The translations under genes and the position numbers were made by a program. From IMG/VR virus record IMGVR_UViG_3300038409_000294, positions 1 to 39,664 of that record: a DNA stretch of 39,664 bases; one strand, given 5' to 3'. This DNA comes from a virus. Position 1 is the stretch's first letter. Every line of letters starts with the position of its first letter. The notes beneath the pieces are model-generated. The model had not been told where the DNA came from and did not search any database. It saw nothing but the letters and a program-made list of their open reading frames with translations. Of the stretch, positions 37,249 to 39,664 are shown piece by piece.

Positions 37249-37601
37249 CACGCGACCTCCGCCAAGAGCAGCGACGAGAGCGAGGCCGAGGCCGGCTTCG
37301 GGCGGGCGATTGCGAGATAGCTGTAGTCGTCGGCGCCGTGGCGGCGCTGAACGAGATGGATCAGTTTCTGCTCGCTCGCCCACCAAGCGCGGCACGCCAA
37401 GCGCACGAGTTCGGCGCGTTCGCGCTCGGTCAGGCGCTTGGCTTGCGAAAACGTGTCCATGGCGAGGAAGCCGCGGTAGTACTCCAGCGCATCACCGGGC
37501 GCGGCTTGGCCGATCCAGCCGCACAACTCCGTCTCGGTGAGGCGGAGCTTGTGCGGAGGGAATTGGACAACGGTGATCATGTCGGTCTGTTGGTCGCTCA
37601 T
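37248..37601 (-). CDS. Small phage protein, unknown (early operon)
   Basis: A 117-residue protein when started at the ATG at 37601 (MSDQQTDMITVVQFPPHKLRLTETELCGWIGQAAPGDALEYYRGFLAMD). It has a compact alpha/beta look and ends in SLSSLLLAEVA. Further upstream in-frame ATGs (37646, 37669, 37817) add basic, low-complexity sequence and are not supported. No good ribosome site is seen for any choice, so the start is uncertain. Rhizobial prophages often carry similar proteins near recombination genes; the function is unknown. Confidence 0.65.
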   Translation of the reverse strand: MSDQQTDMITVVQFPPHKLRLTETELCGWIGQAAPGDALEYYRGFLAMDTFSQAKRLTERERAELVRLACRAWWASEQKLIHLVQRRHGADDYSYLAIARPKPASASLSSLLLAEVA

Positions 37602-37737
37602 CCGCTGAGCTGCTCTCTTGATTCGAGCCGCTTGCTGCTGTCGCATTCCGGATAACTCGATCGGCATCGGACTCAAATTCGAACGTTTTCGCGGTGCTTC
37701 GCTCAGCGAAGCCATGCGCGTTGGAGCGAGAAAGAAA

Positions 37738-37980
37738 TTACTGCTGCGTGGAAGCGCGAAGCTGCGCGTGCTTGTTCGCGCTCGTGCCGGCAACCATTGC
37801 CTTGCCTTCGCGAGCACGTTCCGTCTCGAACGCTTCGATGTCCTCGAGGCGATAGACGACGCGGCCGACGATCTTCAGGTAGCGCGGACCGAGGCCCTGG
37901 TAGCGCCAGCGCTCCAACGTACGGGGGCTGAGGCTCCAGCGCCGCGCGAGTTGAACTTGATTGAGATGTTTGATGTCCAT
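37738..37980 (-). CDS. Small HTH DNA-binding protein (MerR/excisionase-like)
   Basis: An 80-residue protein from the ATG at 37980 (MDIKHLNQVQLARRWSLSPRTLERWRYQGLGPRYLKIVGRVVYRLEDIEAFETERAREG). This is a clear HTH_17/excisionase-like winged helix: LARRWSLSPRTLERW is the HTH and GPRYLKIVGRVVYRLEDIEAF the wing. It could be an excisionase, a regulator of the early operon or a small replication helper. A TTG at 37992 would add four residues. It is the first gene of the early block after a 130-bp gap (37981-38110) in which I could not fix a promoter. Confidence 0.82.
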   Translation of the reverse strand: MDIKHLNQVQLARRWSLSPRTLERWRYQGLGPRYLKIVGRVVYRLEDIEAFETERAREGKAMVAGTSANKHAQLRASTQQ

Positions 37981-38110
37981 GGTGCCAACCAATGCGTGTC
38001 GAGTTCACGCGAAGGATGGCGCATGCCCTGTGGGATTCTTGATTGGTTCAGTGTGCGAAAAGGCGTGTGAATTCGCTAGGCTCGAAAGAAGTCTGGCGCG
38101 TTGTCTGCGG

Positions 38111-39031
38111 CTACAGGTCGAGCCAGTAGTACCCGGCACCATCGTATTTAATCAGCGATCCGTAGGCCGGGTGACCCGCAAACAATTGCCCGACACGTTG
38201 GTTTGTACTGGCCGCACCTTGGATTTCAGTTTGATGAAGACGAGGGGCACCGCTTTTCCGCGCCTGATAGAGAGCCTCCACCACAAGTGCTTGTTTATCA
38301 GTGAATGAATATTCCTGATCTCCAACCACAGCCGAACGAAACCCCGGGCTGAACACGAAGCCAATAGCTTCACCGCGGAAGCGATGGTCCGTTCCACGAA
38401 GGGCAGCATGGATAGGCCCTTCTTCAATCATGATCTTGCTGGCGGAGACTTGCAGCACATCTTCGAGGGGAATGAGGGCGCAGCGTGGCGGTGCTTCACC
38501 GGGAATCAAATCGAGCGGGGTCAACGTCATGATGATTGCCGGCGCCTTCCCGGTTTGCCCTGCCACGATCCGCTTGGCCTCTTCGAATCGGGTTTTTTCG
38601 GAGAGACGGCGGCCAACGAATAACTCGCACGCATATGGGCCAAAGCGCGCCCGTCCGACACGGGTGATAGTTGATGGGATCGACGCCTTGACGAAATTTA
38701 GTCCCAGTGCTGTTGCGATGCTGCTGGCAATCCAATTCTCGTCGACCACAAATCGCCGCAACGTGTCCGGTTGAACCTGCTGATATCCGCTGTCAGGGCA
38801 GAAAGCGCGATAGAGTCCGTCGCCAGCGTACTCAACGCCGATCGAGTGCGGGGCGTCGCAGCCAAGGCACAAGATTGTCTCTGCGTTGCCAATGTGAGTC
38901 AGCGCACCGAGATCGATCAGCGAAGTTAATGCAGCTTGATCGTTGCTCTCTTCGATTCCCTGGCCTGTAATCTCCGGCACCTCGCCCTCGCAAAGAGCTC
39001 GAATCGCCAAGACGAGATTGGTGGTGGTCAT
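38111..39031 (-). CDS. Unknown protein of low-GC cargo pair, with possible zinc ribbon
   Basis: A 306-residue protein I do not recognise. Near residues 54-77 it has LCLGCDAPHS...RAFCPD (CxxC, His, Cys), which may bind zinc. Later parts are a mixed alpha/beta domain (FGPYACELFVGRRLSEKTRFEEAKRIVAGQTGKAPAIIMTLTPLDLIPGEAPPRCALIPLEDVL). A C-terminal winged-helix-like segment follows (YSFTDKQALVVEALYQARKSGAPRLHQTEIQ, then a short wing and YDGAGYYWLDL). Base composition is clearly less GC-rich than the phage genes. It starts 3 bases after its partner gene. A defence or regulatory role is possible but unproven. Confidence 0.78.
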   Translation of the reverse strand: MTTTNLVLAIRALCEGEVPEITGQGIEESNDQAALTSLIDLGALTHIGNAETILCLGCDAPHSIGVEYAGDGLYRAFCPDSGYQQVQPDTLRRFVVDENWIASSIATALGLNFVKASIPSTITRVGRARFGPYACELFVGRRLSEKTRFEEAKRIVAGQTGKAPAIIMTLTPLDLIPGEAPPRCALIPLEDVLQVSASKIMIEEGPIHAALRGTDHRFRGEAIGFVFSPGFRSAVVGDQEYSFTDKQALVVEALYQARKSGAPRLHQTEIQGAASTNQRVGQLFAGHPAYGSLIKYDGAGYYWLDL

Positions 39032-39034
39032 GAC

Positions 39035-39664
39035 TTACGCCGCAGGTTCGATGAGCTTCCATCTCTCAATATGCATTTCGGCAATCTTGCGGTCTGCCTC
39101 GGGCAGGTCCTTCAGGTTCGACGAGTTCGGCCTGGTCAGTTCGATGTTGAGCGTTTTTGCCCTCTTTGCACCCGGCGGCGCGTTGAAGTGCATTGAGATG
39201 GTTGCATGGACTACTGTGAACTTGCTGTAGACGCGCGATTTCTCAGAAAACCAGCTGTTGCCTAGATCATAGACGGATGTCCCTGGAACCCCTCCCGGCG
39301 CCTCAATTGTCATCAAGCCCGATCCCGCGGCAGGAGCAGCTAGTTTGAGCCTGCGCACCCGAACCGCCTTCACACCCACTGCGGGATCTGGCGCAAGCGT
39401 CTGCGGTGTCTTCAAGGCATCGAGGAGAAATGACCTCTTCCTGACCAAATCGAATTTGGGCTCGATCTTGAGAAGCTTTCGCGCAAACGACTCGCGGAGC
39501 GCCTCATGCACCTCTTTGCCGCCTCTTGTGACGGTCGAGGTATGACCATTGTTTGCGTCGTACACAATCGCCGCTTCGAGCGCTGGGTTCGAGATGCGAC
39601 GGGTGAATTTGCCATTCACAAATTCCGTGCCGTTGTTGGGCAGCCCTTGGATATAAACCGCCAC
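39035..39664 (-). CDS. Unknown protein of low-GC cargo pair, partial (N-terminus may lie outside)
   Basis: At least 209 residues, open to the window edge; the first codon seen is a GTG that may be internal. The chain reads YIQGLPNNGTEFVNGKFTRRISNPALEAAIVYDANNGHTSTVTRGGKEVHEALRESFARKLLKIEPKFD, then a basic region. A stretch that may sense or bind something (GVPGTSVYDLGNSWFSEKSRVYSKFTVVHATISMHFN) follows, and the end is helical (EADRKIAEMHIERWKLIEPAA). No motif is recognised. It is transcribed with the zinc-ribbon-like gene (3-base gap) and shares its lower GC. Confidence 0.7.
   Translation of the reverse strand: MAVYIQGLPNNGTEFVNGKFTRRISNPALEAAIVYDANNGHTSTVTRGGKEVHEALRESFARKLLKIEPKFDLVRKRSFLLDALKTPQTLAPDPAVGVKAVRVRRLKLAAPAAGSGLMTIEAPGGVPGTSVYDLGNSWFSEKSRVYSKFTVVHATISMHFNAPPGAKRAKTLNIELTRPNSSNLKDLPEADRKIAEMHIERWKLIEPAA

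Overview
The window is a mosaic siphovirus-type genome segment (a prophage or a phage; this cannot be settled here) from a high-GC alphaproteobacterium, most likely of the Rhizobiales (Bradyrhizobium/Rhodopseudomonas-like). The evidence is the GC-rich codon use, tail-tip proteins of the Rhodobacter gene-transfer-agent (GTA) type (DUF2460, DUF2163, NlpC/P60, GTA TIM-barrel, DUF2793), and families common in rhizobial prophages (DUF6362, DUF6441, DUF6511, DUF3489). No integrase, att site, tRNA, rRNA or CRISPR was seen. The window cuts genes at both ends.

Almost everything is on the minus strand, so the transcription order runs from right to left. 39664-38111: two genes of visibly lower GC and unknown function (cargo-like). 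37980-35326: a small HTH protein, short early proteins, a Sak4-like RecA-fold ATPase and a DUF669-type ssDNA-binding protein. 35322-29620: a DUF6511 zinc-binding protein, a Cas4/RecB-like PD-(D/E)XK nuclease, a RecD/Dda-like helicase and a 992-residue Toprim primase/AAA+ protein. The 3' end of the primase gene carries an array of about sixteen 9-bp repeats in both orientations, which looks like a replication origin or large cruciform. 29623-28679: a TSCPD-domain protein, a small unknown protein and a DUF6362 protein. 28337-25709: two overlapping ParB-domain/DNA-methyltransferase fusions behind a 340-bp non-coding stretch with repeated GGGTGGTAAC boxes. 25654-24908: two plus-strand genes (unknown + DUF3489) with their own structured leader and terminator, a moron-like insert.

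24806-14360: lambda-type packaging and head genes in lambda order: small and large terminase, gpW, a large beta-rich structural protein, a small protein, portal, S49 protease with a nested scaffold start, decoration protein, gpE-like capsid, FII-like joining protein, DUF6441, a 29-codon membrane ORF and a tail terminator. 14335-13829: an HNH/AP2 homing endonuclease has been inserted. 13790-9003: tail tube, tail assembly chaperones joined by a clear -1 frameshift site (A AAA AAC plus hairpin), and tape measure. 8998-1750: GTA-like tail tip and tail fibre. 1736-1: small coiled-coil protein, GH108 endolysin with a C-terminal membrane segment, and two holin-like membrane proteins.

Taken together, the genome packages DNA by a GpA-family terminase into a lambda-like head, builds a tail of roughly 150 nm (inferred from the tape-measure length), crosses the envelope with a GTA-like tip, and carries its own recombination and priming module. 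Stop/start overlaps (ATGA or TGATG) tie many genes together. Several micro-ORFs (15, 19 and 29 codons) sit exactly in such junctions.
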